Assembly: GCA_030180135.1 (NCBI GenBank)
Contig: CM058233.1
Location: forward strand, 28,553,615-28,617,614
DNA length: 64,000 nt
Source: Orychophragmus violaceus
Lineage: Eukaryota; Streptophyta; Magnoliopsida; Brassicales; Brassicaceae
Reading direction: 5' to 3'
Part shown: positions 42,725-54,611 of the stretch, one piece after another
Layout: the number at the start of each line of letters is the position of its first letter
How positions within the stretch are numbered: the stretch's first letter is position 1
The notes under the pieces: model-generated
What the model saw: the letters and a program-made list of their open reading frames with translations, nothing else
Told to the model about the DNA's origin: nothing
The model's database searches: none
Program-made: the position numbers and the translations under genes

Positions 42725-43898
42725 TGATATATCATGGTTTTTCTAGGTTTTCAACCATGATATGGTTGTATGTATTGAGTCTTTAACCTGGTTTTTCGAG
42801 TCAATTGAGTCTTCTACAGGTAGGCTTGCGTTTGGAGCAAAAAGTGGGATTATAGGACGTTTCTGGCGATCTGTGCAACGAGCTGAAGTTGGAGTCTCGA
42901 CCACGACTGGATGTCGACCGACACTCACCTTAGTGTCGGTCAACACTGAGGGCGACAAGACTTATACGCTGAGTTGAAGACTTCTTTTGAAGAATTGCAA
43001 AGTTGCCCAGAAGTTTTCTCCAATTCTAATCTAGCCCCAAAACGTATTTAGCAGTTTAATTAGGTTTTTCAGACTCAGGAGGATTATCTTGTTCTTACTT
43101 TGTTCTTGCTTTGGAGATTGAGAGATTTGGTGTCAAGGGGCTGTTCTTGCTACTTGTAACCTTTGAGAGAAGGATTTTAAACCCCTTTTTATCTATCTAT
43201 TCAGTCTTTGGTTTTCTATTCAATGATGTGTTGTTTACCCGATAATATGTCTGAGTAGTAACCTAGTTAGATTTAGGAATTCTCATAGGGTTTTTATGCA
43301 TGTTTAGATAACTGATTGATTAGGATTCTAAATCTACTCGTTCATCACCTAAGTTGCATTTAACACTGAATTATGGATTGATCACCTAGGATTTAGATCT
43401 GAGATAATTAACTTAGCACGAGAATGTGAGTTATAATCTGAATTAACTTAGTGTGAGCAATTTGACTAGATACAAAGAGATTTGGTTTAGGAGAATTGTG
43501 AACCAAAGAACCTGTTTCTAATGCTTGTCTAGAACTCTAGGATTACAAAGAGATTTGGATCGCTAGGTTGCTAGATATAGAAATAGTCTCAGCGAGAGTT
43601 GGATTGTTTATCATTGTGTTTCTAGTTCTTGAACTTGTGCTTAATCTGAATCCGGTTAGTTAAGTATCTGACATTGTATAATTCCCAAAAACTTCCTAAG
43701 TTTGACGCTTTTCTCCCATTGAAAACACACTTGAATTTACTTGAAATCGTTTACTGCTTCTCTTGGTTGGCTTAGCTTAACTTGAAGACATATAGTCTAT
43801 TGTGTGAAACTTGAATCCTTGTGGATACGATACCCTGAAATACTACATTCGCATAACTTTGCACTTGCAGTAGAATGGGGATATTTCTTGACCTATCA
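42725..43898 (+). repeat. 5' LTR of gypsy E
   Basis: 1174 bp, TGATATATCATGG...ACCTATCA. It contains a TCGACCGA/TCGGTCAA pair at about 42913-42948 with centres 22 bp apart. The 3' LTR is 11 bp shorter, mainly from a small deletion near 43170, and shows few substitutions. Confidence 0.9.
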
Positions 43899-43904
43899 AG
43901 TTTT

Positions 43905-43922
43905 TGGCGCCGTTGCCGGGGA
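43905..43922 (+). other. tRNA-Asp primer binding site of gypsy E
   Basis: TGGCGCCGTTGCCGGGGA is fully complementary to the 3' 18 nt of plant tRNA-Asp(GTC) including CCA. Confidence 0.88.
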
Positions 43923-45907
43923 GGTGATGTGTGATGCTAGTGATTATGCGATAGGAGCTGTGCTTGGGCAGAAGAAGGACAAGAAGCTTCATGTTATCTA
44001 ATATGTCAGTAGAACTCTTGATGATGCTCAAAGAAACTATGCAACCACTGAGAAGGAGTTGTTGGCAGTTGTGTTTGCATTCGAGAAGTTCTGTCCCTAT
44101 CTGATTGGAACAAAGGTAGTTGTGCATACTGACCATTATGCGCTTAAGTATCTGATGCAGAAGAAATGCTAAGCCAAGGCTGCTGAGATGGATTTTGTTG
44201 CTCCAAGAGTTTGAAATAGAGGTGAGAGACAAGAAAGGAGTAGAGAATGGTGTTGCTGATCATTTATAACGGATTAGGATCGATGAGGACGTCCCTATAG
44301 ATGATTTTGTACCAGAAGAGAACATCTATAAGGTTGAGACGAGTTTTCAGGAAAATTCAGCGAGTTCACTGCATTCTGGACGAACTTAAGGATGAGTGTC
44401 GGTCGACACCCATTTCATGTCGGTCGACACTGTATTCGAGAAAGCGAACGATAATCGATCAAACCCGACATCAGTTGGTCGACTGGGGTCAATGTCGATC
44501 GACACCAAATTCAGTGTCGGTCGACACCAGTTGCGGATGCAGGAAGCTATTCTGGATTATGAAGCTGACATATTCATAGCTGCAGTCGCCAAGGTTCTCT
44601 CTCTACTAGACCTTGGTACGCCGATATAGCTAATTACCTTGCTGCAGAGGATGAGCCTGAAGTGTTTAAAGGCTATGCTAAGAAGAAGTTCCTTAGGGAA
44701 GTCAGGCGCTATTATTGGGATGAGCTCTACCTGTACAAGCACTGCTCTGATGGTATCTATAGACGTTGCATTGCGGAGTCTGATATCAATAACGTGATGT
44801 ACCACTGCCATGGTTCTGAGTATGCTGGACACTTTGCTACAATCAAGACAGTGTCTAAGGTTCTTCAAGCAGGCTTCTAGTGGCCTAAAATGTTCAAGGA
44901 TGCTCAGCTATTTGTCTCTCAGTGTGATGTGTGTCAGAGGAGGGGAAAGATAAGTAAGAGACATGAGATGCCACAAAACTTCATCCTCGAGGTTGAAGTC
45001 TTTGACTGCTGGGGCATCGATTTCATGGGTCCGTTTCCATCTTCCTATGGGAACAAGTAAATATTGGTTGTTGTGGACTATGTATCCAAGTGGGTTGAAG
45101 CGATTGCAAGTTCGACCAATGACTCTTCGGTAGTTATTAAGCTGTTTAAGACTATCATCTTCCCCAGGTTTGGAGTGCCTAGGATTGTGATAAGTGATGG
45201 CGGTTTTCATTTTCACTTCATCAACAAAGTCTTCGAGAAGTTGCTTAAGAATCATAGTGTTAATCATCTTGTGGCTACTCCATATCACCCTCAGACTAGT
45301 GGACATGTTGAGGGTTCAAACCGACAGATCAAGGAGATTCTAGAGAAAACAGTGGGAAAGACTAGGAAGGACTGGTCTGCTAAGCTGGATAAGGCGTTGT
45401 GGGCCTACAGGACTGCGTTTAAGACGCCACTTGGGACTACACCGTTTCATTTACTCTATGGGAAAGCTTGTCACCTTCCAGGTTGCTCGAGCACAAGGCT
45501 AGATGGGCTGTCAAACAGATGAACTTTGATCTCAACCTGCAGCTGAGAGGCGTTTGATACAGCTTAATGAGTTAGATGAAATTCGCCACCATGCCTATGA
45601 GAACTCAAAGCTGTACAAAGAGAGTACAAAGGCGTATCATGATAAGAAGATCATCTCATGCAACTTCGAACCCAATGATCAGGTACTCCTTTATAACTCT
45701 CGTTTAACAATGTTTCCTGGCAAGTTGCGTTCTCGTTGGTCAAGACCATTCACCGTCAAGGAAGCTAGACCACACGGAGCTGTTATCTTGATGAATTCCA
45801 AAGGTGAGGAGTTCACAGTCAATGGGCAAAGCGTGAAACATTACTGGGCGAAATCTGAGATTCCAGAAGGCAACATTTTCCATCTGGATAACCCACCCAA
45901 TGCATAA
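43920..45907 (+). pseudogene. gypsy E RNase H-integrase remnant
   Basis: The RNase H part includes MCDASDYAIGAVLGQ (about 43929), YATTEKELLAVVFAFEKF (about 44038) and HTDHYALKYLM. A linker with two TCGGTCGA/TCGATCGA pairs (about 44397-44435 and 44492-44530) follows. The integrase zinc region (HCHGSEYAGH and CDVCQRRGK, about 44800-44945) precedes the catalytic core with GIDFMGP (D, about 45016), VISDGGFHF (D, about 45190) and HVEGSNRQIKE (E, about 45303). The C-terminal region after LLYGKACHLP is frameshifted near 45510 and then open to 45907 (GEEFTVNGQSVKHYW). In-frame stops lie at 43999, 44878 and 45058. The three catalytic acidic residues are present, but the chain is broken. Confidence 0.88.
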
Positions 45908-47222
45908 TCGCGATACAGTCAAGCTATTGACGTTAAACAAGCGCTGAGTGGGAGGCAACCCACTGTAGGTTAGTTTTCGTTTCTTTTTGGTTTTCGTCCT
46001 TGTGTCTTTTGATTTTTCTGGTTTTTGTGTGTCAGAGTCGTACAGAACAGGTTTGCAGATAGCAGTGTCGGTCAACACCAAACTCGAAAACAGGGATGGA
46101 AATCGATCATGCTCGATTAGGAGTAAATCGATGTCGACCAGAGCCTAATGTCGCCCGACACTGGATGTGTGTCGGTCGACATCGACTGCGACCACATGTA
46201 AGGATTCTATTTTCCAAGTTCTCGGTTACTTATACCTTGTTCTCCCGAACTTAAGCTGCGATTGCACTGGGGACAGTGCAGTCTAAGTGTGGGGGAGGTA
46301 GTTACTGACATTGTGTTTTGTTTTCTTAGAGTCAGTCCCTTGTTTTCAATTGTTTTCAAAATAGTTTTATTGAGTCAAAATGTGTATGAAACTATGATTT
46401 TTCGAGGAAATTTTTCGCTGGAACAGGAACTAAGTGACCATTGGACAGACTTGCAGCAACTATATGACTATTAGAAAACCCCACACAGATCAACTTACCA
46501 AGGACACCCATATCTAACCAGGTATTCAGAGGATCCATCACTAACTTCACCTCTAATCATGACTTAATTTCTCACTTAAGGGCTTGGTATCTCTGGATCG
46601 GATTCCTCTAATGTGTTTGACACAGCCTATGATCCTATATGAGTATGGTTTCTGATTTTCCCCTCCTTTAAAAGTAAAAAAAAAATAAAAGAGATTAAAC
46701 TGCGGATAAGCAAGTAGCTTCGAAGTGCTCACGGGAGTGGTAGAGACCCCTATTACCTCCTGTGTATCCATGGAAACATGTCCAAAGTTACACCCCGAAT
46801 AAAAAGGGAAGAGCACTGATTAAAAAAAATGATACCCAGTGGGGAAAAATCAGTTGCTAAGGGAGAAAGGGAAAAGAAAGGAACCAAAAACCGACAGTTT
46901 GGTGGTCAGCTACTGAATGGTTGAGTCCATGTGTCCTCTGATCGATACTCCCTCTGTGAGACCGCACCTAATTGTATACAGAGGTTAGTGTAGTGAACTT
47001 GAATATCCTAATCTGATTGTGGAGTTTACCTGGGACAGTTGCTAAGTGTGGGGGAAGTACATTGTGGTCTTGATCTCTGTAGGAAAGTTTTTAGTGGTTT
47101 ACTAAGTGAATGTGAATGCTAAAGTTCTTAGGACAAAATGAGTTTCTGTGTTTTCAAACCTCTTTCTTATGCTTTGGTTCTTTATTTGCTTGAGGGCAAG
47201 CAAGAGCTAAGTGTGGGGGAGT
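45908..47222 (+). other. gypsy E 3' noncoding region
   Basis: It opens with the conserved block GTCAAGCTATTGAC, AAACAAGCGCTGAG, GTGGGAGGCAACCCAC (about 45917-45963). Motif cores lie at about 46063-46180, the last pair 21 bp apart. Purine tracts AAGTGTGGGGGAG lie near 46284, 47044 and 47210; the last adjoins the 3' LTR. No coding sequence. Confidence 0.8.
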
Positions 47223-48385
47223 TGATATATCATGGTTTTTCTAGGTTTTCAACCATGATATAGTTGTATGTATTAAGTCTTTAACCTGATTTTTCGAGTC
47301 CATTGAGTCTTCTACAGGTAGGCTTGTGTTTGAAGCAAAGAGTGGGATTATAGGACGTTTCTGGTGATCTGTGCAACGAGCTGAAGTTGGAGTCTCGACC
47401 ACGACTGGATGTCAATCGACACTCACCTTAGTGTTGGTCGACACTGAGGGCGACATGACTTATACGCTGAGTTGAAGACATCTTTTAAAGAATTGCAAAG
47501 TTGCCCAGAAGTTTTCTCCAATTCTAATCTAGCCCCAAAACGTGTTTAGCAGTTTAATTAGGTTTTTCAGACTCAGGAAGATTATCTTGTTCTTACTTTG
47601 TTCTTGCTTTGGAGATTGAGAGATTTGGTGCCAAGGTGCTGTTCTTGCTACTTGTAACCTTTGAGAGGACCTTTTTATCTATCTATTCAGTCTTTGGTTT
47701 TCTATTCAATGATGTGTTGTTTATCCGATAATATATCTGAGTAGTAACCTAGTTAGATTTAGGAATTCTCATAGGGTTTTTATGCATGTTTAGATAACTG
47801 ATTGATTAGGATTCTAAATCTATTCGTTCATCACCTAAGTTGCGTTTAACACTGAATTATGGATTGATCACCTAGGATTTAGATCTGAGATAATTAACTT
47901 AGCACGAGAGTGTGAGTTATAATCTGAATTAACTTAGTGTGAGAAATTTGACTAGATACAAAGAGATTTGGTTTAGGATAATTGTGAACCGAAGAACCTG
48001 TTTCTAATGCTTGTCTAGAACTCTAGGATTACAAAGAGATTTGGATCGCTAGGTTGCTAGATATAGAAATAATCTCAGCGAGAGTTGGATTGTTTATCAT
48101 TGTGTTTCTAGTTCTTGAACTTGTGCTTAATCTGAATCCGGTTAGTTAAGTATCTAACATTGTATAATTTCCGAGAACTTCCTAAGTCTGACGCCTTTCT
48201 CCCATTGAAAACACACTTGAATTTACTTGCATTCGTTTACTGCTTTCTCTTGGTTGGCTTAGCTTAACTTGAAGACATATAGTCTATCGTTTGAAACTTG
48301 AGTCCTTGTGGATACAATACCCTGAAATACTACATTCGCATAACTATGCACTTGCAGTAGAATAAGGATATTTCTTGACCTATCA
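47223..48385 (+). repeat. 3' LTR of gypsy E
   Basis: 1163 bp, preceded by the polypurine tract AAGTGTGGGGGAGT and ending ACCTATCA before the right target-site copy. Confidence 0.9.
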
Positions 48386-50390
48386 ATAATAATTTATAAT
48401 ATCATGAATTTAATAATTAGGAATAAAATGTGAAGTCATGCTCTAGTTTTACGATCTTATAGAAGTATCAAATGTGGACAAGGTAACGTGGACAAGTGAA
48501 CATAGTTGGTGTATCAATTTACATATAACGATGTCCATATGTTGGTGTACACGAAAATAATGCTAACATGTATAGCAATAGTAAGACCGTGAAATTGAAA
48601 CCCAAAATGGGTGTAATAAATAAGCCTAAAAGTGTGTAATATGATATACATCCATAGAAGTAGAACACATATTAGGAAAACATAAGTAGAACACATATTA
48701 AGAGGTGTACACCATTTTGGGCCCATCTAGTTAGTGTCCATTTAATTAAAAACGGAAATGTCAATATAGTTGGGGTATATCATTCCGTGTCCACGATGTA
48801 TAGTTAAACAAACAAAATTAGAATTACTCGTGTACAAGTTTTTAATGTATGTGTGGTTACTCAAAAATGTCAAGTTTTATATCAATTCATATTTGATTAC
48901 ATCATTGAGAGATATGAAATCTCTGAAAAGGACCAAAATCATGAAAAGAGGTGAAAATGCATATGTTATCTTTGCCAACGTCTTTATGTCCAAGTTCTTG
49001 TGTCCACGCTTTCATGTCCAAGCTCTTGTGTTCCCAATTATGTATCCATACACGCATGCTCTTATAAGTGTCAAGCTACGAGATGTCCACCATTTGGTGT
49101 CCATTTTGTTGGTATCCATCTAACGAAAGAAGAGAGGATGTCAATTTAGTCGGTCCATCATCTGTTGTCCACAACATACATTTCTGGAAGTCTTTCTGAA
49201 AACTAAATATCTGCAAAACTAAATACAGTGAGGAACATGCAAAGACAAATAAGTACCTATACAGTGATGTACATGTATGTACAGTGAGGTACATGTATGT
49301 AAACTTATGTGTCGCTAAAAAATTTGTCCACATATATAGTGAGGAACATGAAAGAGACAAATCAGTGCCTCATATACAGTGAGAAACATGTAATTTTCGA
49401 TATGTCTAAAGCAATGTGAATAACTTAATCTTACAAAGCCCGTTAAACAATGTTTAGTATTTAAAGACAATACACATATCACTTTATGAGAGCACAATCC
49501 ACATACCAGTGTCCATTAAAAATACGTGTACTACTTAGAAGACATGTAAAGACATTTTTGGAGACGAAACCAGGTCCATGGAGATTTGAATACGAATGTA
49601 GAATGACACTAACTACAAGTATTTTAGAACAAAAACTAGTATTGATAGCTGTAAACGGCATACACAAATCAGTGTCCACGAGAACATGTCCAATGAGAGT
49701 GAATACTGAGCATAAAGCATATCTATGTACAGTCGGATGTCCACATTTAACTGCCTAAAGATCGATGTACAAGCATGCACGCCGATGAAAATCAACTAGT
49801 GTCCACATAACTATGTACATGGAAACATACGTCACAACAAAAACAAAGATCTGTACACGAATACAGAACAAGGACATATATGTGTAAATGAAATTTGTCC
49901 AATGTAACAAACCGATTTAAGGATAGATCTGTGTAAAGGACATAACAAGGACAAATCTATGTAAAGGACATAACAAGAACAAATATGTGGAAAGGACAGA
50001 TCTATGTAACAAATCGATTTAAGCAAAAAAAACCTCATTTTTACTCACCAGACATGTTTGGAGCTTGGATCTAACGAATCGAAGACAGAAAAAAGCTGAT
50101 CAGAGATGTTTGGAGCTTGGGTCGTTAATAAAATGAAGAAAAAAAATCAACATTAAAAGGGTGAAAAATGCCGAGTGACTGTCGGATTGTGGAACTGTCG
50201 ATAAAAAAAGATGAAGGAGAAAAGAGATTAGGTTTTGAGTCTCTTAGGTTTTTAGTGTGAAAGAAAGAAGGAGATACATATTTTTTAAAGGGTAATTTTG
50301 TCTTTGTCCATGACCAAAGTACCTTTGTAGCACAAAGTGTCTTATTTTGATATTGTTGAGTGTTAAAGTATCATTGGATGTAAATAACTC
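48386..50390. repeat. MULE right half: array of GTCCAC/GTGGAC and TGTACA words
   Basis: No protein is recognisable. Dozens of TGTCCAC/GTGGACA, TGTCCAA/TGTCCAT and TGTACA/TGTACAT words occur, for example around 48476-48500, 48990-49125, 49205-49300, 49660-49750 and 49800-49860. A short tandem repeat of about 28 bp (TCTATGTAAAGGACATAACA) lies at about 49925-50000, and GATGTTTGGAGCTTGG is duplicated at about 50053 and 50106. The ends belong to the right inverted terminus. Confidence 0.65.
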
Positions 50391-50399
50391 CCACTACAA

Positions 50400-52190
50400 A
50401 ATATATTATTTTTTGTGCAACTACAAATACATTGTTATTGGACAATTTTTCTATAGTGATTCCATAAAACTCTTTCTTGAAGATATATCATGTGGATTAT
50501 ATTAAAAAAAAAAAGTGTGACATCCTCCATGACAACGGAACTACGATATTTAGCTTTGTTAAAATTGACTCGCATAAATAGATTTAACTTATTATTAGTA
50601 TGATTCGAGTACAAATATTATTAAGTATAATTTTTTTTAAAATAAAAAAATTTTTTATCAATTAATTTAACAATAATGATAATATTATAAAAAAAATTAT
50701 ATGAGATTATTTATAATTAAACATACATACATTATCATATTTAATAAATACTTTATAATTTATTATAAATAAAATTAATAGTAATAAATTAAATTATAAT
50801 TATATATAATTTGTGTATAAAAATAAATATATAAATATCTTATTTAATTTTTTTTATCATTTTTATATATAAATTCAAAATTTATATAAATAATATGAAA
50901 TTACTATATAAAATCTAAAAAAATATTTATTAATATTTAAAAATATTTTTATATTTTTATATTTATCATCTTGTTTTTTTTGTTTTTTCTTGAAAATAAT
51001 GTATATCTTAAAAATAAAATTAAAAATCTTCATAAATATTTTCATATTTATCATTTTATCTTAGTTTCATTTTTTATTCAAGGTTATATATATTTTTAAA
51101 ATAAAAATATAATAAATTTAACGATATAAATTAAAGTTAATACAGTAATTAGCATAATTTCTTTTTTTTTTCAAATTAGTAATCAGTTATTTTGAGATGC
51201 ATATAAGACCAAAAACACTTTTCAATTAATATAAAGATATATTTATATATATTTTTACTATTTTCTGTTTTTAACCCCTCAGTCTCATTTCACTTAGATT
51301 TGTTAGAGAGTCTTTAGATTTCAACCTTTAAATTATTCACATGATTTTAGGATTCTTTTCACAAACCAAAATCAAATTTAGATCCACTCCTAACTGATTT
51401 TGGATTAGTTTTCATTGTCTGTTTCGTTGACGTTTGAACATATTGGCTGATTAATGTCAAAAAGGCTACCCTAATCATTAACTATGGACCAAGTAATTAT
51501 TAATTAACTAAAGTGTTGATGGACTAAATGTAATGTAGGGGATTGGTTTTTTTCTACCCCAAATTCAAATCATTTTTTTCTTTAAATTAGAATTTCCAAA
51601 GGCTGATTCAGACATGTGGGAGATTTATGGAATTAATCCCAGAATTTCTATGGCACAGAAAAAGTAATTATTAATTATGATATTTGCAGTGAACCAGCCC
51701 TAAAATTTAAAATGAAATCCAGAAAATTTGACAGCAAAACAACTTGTTGAAATATTTTTGAGAAATGAGCTTTAAAGAACATAAGGTTGTCTAGTAAGTA
51801 AGTATATTTTACATTTTTTTAGTGCAAATCATTACTTTTGATATTTAAGTACAATTTGTATTTTTTTTAATTGTGTAAGTTAGCTGTGAAGACGAAAATA
51901 TCTCTATTTTAGTAACTAGAAAATTCTATTATATTTTTTATTTTCTTTATTCTATATATATTCTCTTTTCTATTTTATCATTTTTCACTTCTCATATTTT
52001 GACGGTGGATGGGATAACGGCGATGAGGTTTCCGACCACAAAGACCGACGTAATGAAGATATAATCGGTTGATATAAAGAAATTCAAAAAAACCTTGCCG
52101 GCTATTCGTGGACACTATCATAATCATATCACATGTTAAATGTTTCTGATGGATAGCAGGTGTTTGATTTTTGGTGGATAGTGGGGTATG
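50400..52190. other. extremely AT-rich intergenic DNA
   Basis: 50500-51250 is almost only A and T with no regular period; 51250-52190 is moderately AT-rich. No gene or transposon end was recognised. Around 52100-52190 GTGGACAC and TGTCCATG words reappear, so an unidentified remnant related to the MULE sequence may begin there. Confidence 0.5.
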
Positions 52191-52198
52191 TCCATGTA

Positions 52199-52404
52199 TT
52201 CACGATCATGTGAAAACTTGGCCACTTTCTTTCCATTGGAAACGTATAGCATGTGATATGATCGTGGTAGTGTCCACGAATAGTCGATATTGTCCATCTA
52301 AGCTCTTAAAAATGTGTTTACTAAGTACGTTTTCACGATCATGTGAACTCTTGGCCTCCCTTTGTACATCATAAGCGTCTTGTATGTGATATGATTGTGG
52401 TAGT
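52199..52404 (+). repeat. two diverged direct repeats, about 75 bp each
   Basis: 52199-52273 and 52331-52404 both run from TTCACGATCATGTGAA to ATGTGATATGATNGTGGTAG with a diverged middle. GATCGTG-type inverted words lie at each end. Confidence 0.65.
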
Positions 52405-52496
52405 TATTTGGGTCAAAATCCCCCTCGACAATAGTCGAAAGCATATCGAATGATCGGATATAGCCGTTTCCACATAGAAAATGCTTTGTACGAATA

Positions 52497-52620
52497 AATG
52501 TTTCGTATGAATGAATGTTTCGTATGAATAATGTTTCATATGAACAGCGTTGCGTATAAATAAATGTTTCGTATGAACAGTGTTTCGTATGAATAACGTT
52601 TTATACAGAACGTACGAAAC
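52497..52620 (+). repeat. minisatellite with 16-18-bp unit (ATGTTTCGTATGAA)
   Basis: About seven imperfect units of AATGTTTCGTATGAA[TC]. After it, 52620-53078 holds scattered CCGAGCA/GCTCGGA words and no recognised gene. Confidence 0.8.
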
Positions 52621-53078
52621 ATTTAGCCGAACTTCCGAAAAAACAACTGCTCGGATAAATCGTACATACATGCATATCGCTCGACAGAATCTACGGACAA
52701 GCTCAGACGTTCGAACAAGCTGCTCGGACAATCCGAGTACATTCCCTCTTATTTTCCGAGCATGGCACACTCCCTCGGAAGTTCCGAGCAGAAAACACTC
52801 CCTATGAACTTCCGAGCAGAATATATTCCCTGAACCTTCCAAACGGACACTTTGCTTAGACCAGATGCACGACTAGCCGCAACCCATCTTCGAAAAATAA
52901 CTTATATGCTCTTGGCCGTTAACGGAATTGCAGAATAAGTTATACGAAATACGAACTTGGACCTAACCCACAAGACTCGTATTTCCTAGACTTTGGTCCA
53001 AATCAAGAAACTTACGCTCAAACGAACTCGGATCGTCCCGTTTCGGCCCATTCGGCAGAAAAAGTTAAACCACAGAGG

Positions 53079-53805
53079 TGAAGGAATTTCTAGCAGATCC
53101 TAATCCAATTAGGCAATCCTGGTCTGAATTCCGAGCCTAGGATCTAGGGGTTCATGTAATTGAATCTTATCAGATCTGGAGATTACCTGGTGATTAGCAG
53201 CGGAAGATTTGCAGATAATCGAGATCTAGAGCGCCTCAAATGCTGCGCCTCTACTGGTATCCACACGCACACAAACTGAACAGGAGGGATGCTAGTGCCT
53301 ATAGAGATCAGATCTCTTAAGAGGTTTCTCTCTAGTTTCTGGTGGCTGTGAATTAGGTTAGAATCGAGTTTAGGTCGACCATATATCTTATATATGTCGA
53401 CTTAAACCGCAACGGGATTAACTAATGATTAAACCGATTTAATCTGCTAATCCGCGAGTTGTGTCGAACGACACGCTCTTTGTGTCGATCGACACAGTCG
53501 ATCCGTGTCGACCGACACACATAGTGCGTCGATCGACACTGCCCAGAAAAGATGACATCGAATGCATATCAAATATGCATTCATCCGATCATTACATTAA
53601 TGATCAACCTCACATTCAATGTCCAGTTTGCTTAGGTGTGTGACCCTGTAGGATCATATAACACTAGCAATGAGTTCTAAACTCATTGATCATAAGTGGC
53701 TTCTAGCAAAGCATTACGAGTACCTAGTGTCATATGATTGTCTCATGTCGACAACACGACTTTCTCTCAGAGTAAGTACAAATAGATTTCAGGACATTCC
53801 CAACA
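53079..53805 (-). repeat. 3' LTR of copia F
   Basis: 727 bp; on the minus strand TGTTGGGAATG...CTTCA. It contains four TCGATCGA-type cores at about 53464-53540, with centres 21, 23 and 21 bp apart, and a TATATATAAG-like TATA region near 53385-53395. Confidence 0.9.
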
Positions 53806-54611
53806 ATCTCCCACTTGTACTGGAATCATCTATTCCTATAATCCCTTCGTCACTATATCTCGATCCGGCATAAGGCAAGATCCGTGTCATCCTTATTAAG
53901 CCAAAATCATGTTCATCGAATTCCGATTCATACTGACAAGCCAAACGACTGACAATCACCTCGTTTGAGTGTGGCCACACATTTTCTCAGTATCAAATCT
54001 TCGATGGGCCCTGAGATATTTATCTCCTGTTATATAGGAGGGACAATTCCCATCTTGTTCCATCCCTGTTCCTTCACACGCTTCATGATATGCCCAATCA
54101 ATGTCTTTATGATCACCAGTTACGGCTGACGTTTGACAAGGTCAAAGCGGACCAATTCACATGTAAGAAATCATGATGAACTCAGGTCTAAGGACTATAC
54201 TCTATAGTCGTAATGAAAACTCTCATGACACTTATATAACTATCCCGTAGAGTTCTCATCAGTGGGTCATGTCCGATCATGTGTTCTCTAACACATACCT
54301 ATGTGATTGACTTTAATACTCTTATTAATGACTCCATGAAACTTAGTCATCAGTCGCCTCACATACTAGTCTCACGCGGTTGTTCATGTCCCATTTTAAC
54401 AACCTCGACCAGGGACTACCATAATTTATGTCATTTATTATCTATAGGGTTTCATGATCAAGTCACATACTTGATGACCTATAAAAATGTCATAAATTAC
54501 TTTGGGACTATTATTTAATAACCATTATTAAATAATACAGATGTCAGATTTCAATAACATAATATTATGTTTATACGAATCATCATATCATAACTAAAAT
54601 CAATAACAATG
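53806..54611 (-). other. copia F 3' noncoding region
   Basis: Bounded by two purine tracts on the minus strand (CAAGTGGGAGAT next to the LTR and AGTGGGAGTC at about 54611). It contains the conserved GACTATAGAGTATAGTC stem block near 54190-54210. It is nearly the same as 59859-60664 in G. Confidence 0.78.

Larger units (their letters stand above)
42725..48385 (+). mobile_element. gypsy element E, Athila-lineage, RNase H-integrase only
   Basis: LTRs at 42725-43898 and 47223-48385 flank an intact tRNA-Asp primer site, an internal region that jumps straight into RNase H, integrase, a 3' noncoding region and a polypurine tract. Flanks ATAGT (42720-42724) and ATAAT (48386-48390) are a 5-bp duplication with one mismatch. 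gag, protease and RT are absent: coding starts three or so bases after the primer site, joined through GGGGA/GGTG microhomology. It inserted into the MULE. It is complementary in content to B and D, which keep gag-protease. Confidence 0.88.
42093..50390. mobile_element. non-autonomous Mutator-like element (MULE) with 9-bp target duplication
   Basis: The exact 9-bp repeat CCACTACAA flanks it (42084-42092 and 50391-50399). The ends are inverted and diverged: GAGTTGTTAACATA...AAAAAGACACTT at left matches the complement of AAGTGTCTTATT...GTAAATAACTC at right over at least 65 bp, with further similarity in the next 40-60 bp. A 9-bp duplication and long terminal inverted repeats are hallmarks of the Mutator superfamily. 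Without gypsy E (42725-48385) the element is about 2.6 kb. No transposase was recognised. Both halves carry many GTCCAC/GTGGAC and TGTACA words. Confidence 0.8.

Noticed and set aside
44397..44530. Peptide repeats such as SVDTHFMSVDT as a real protein domain
   Set aside because: They are translations of the palindromic DNA motif and appear equally in other frames and on the other strand (VDRH, CRST), so the DNA motif is the conserved entity.
48386..50390. Degenerate MULE transposase gene
   Set aside because: Short open frames here show no transposase, SWIM or zinc-finger motif; the region is dominated by short repeated words.
50500..51250. Centromeric or other satellite DNA
   Set aside because: Very AT-rich, but no repeating unit could be found.
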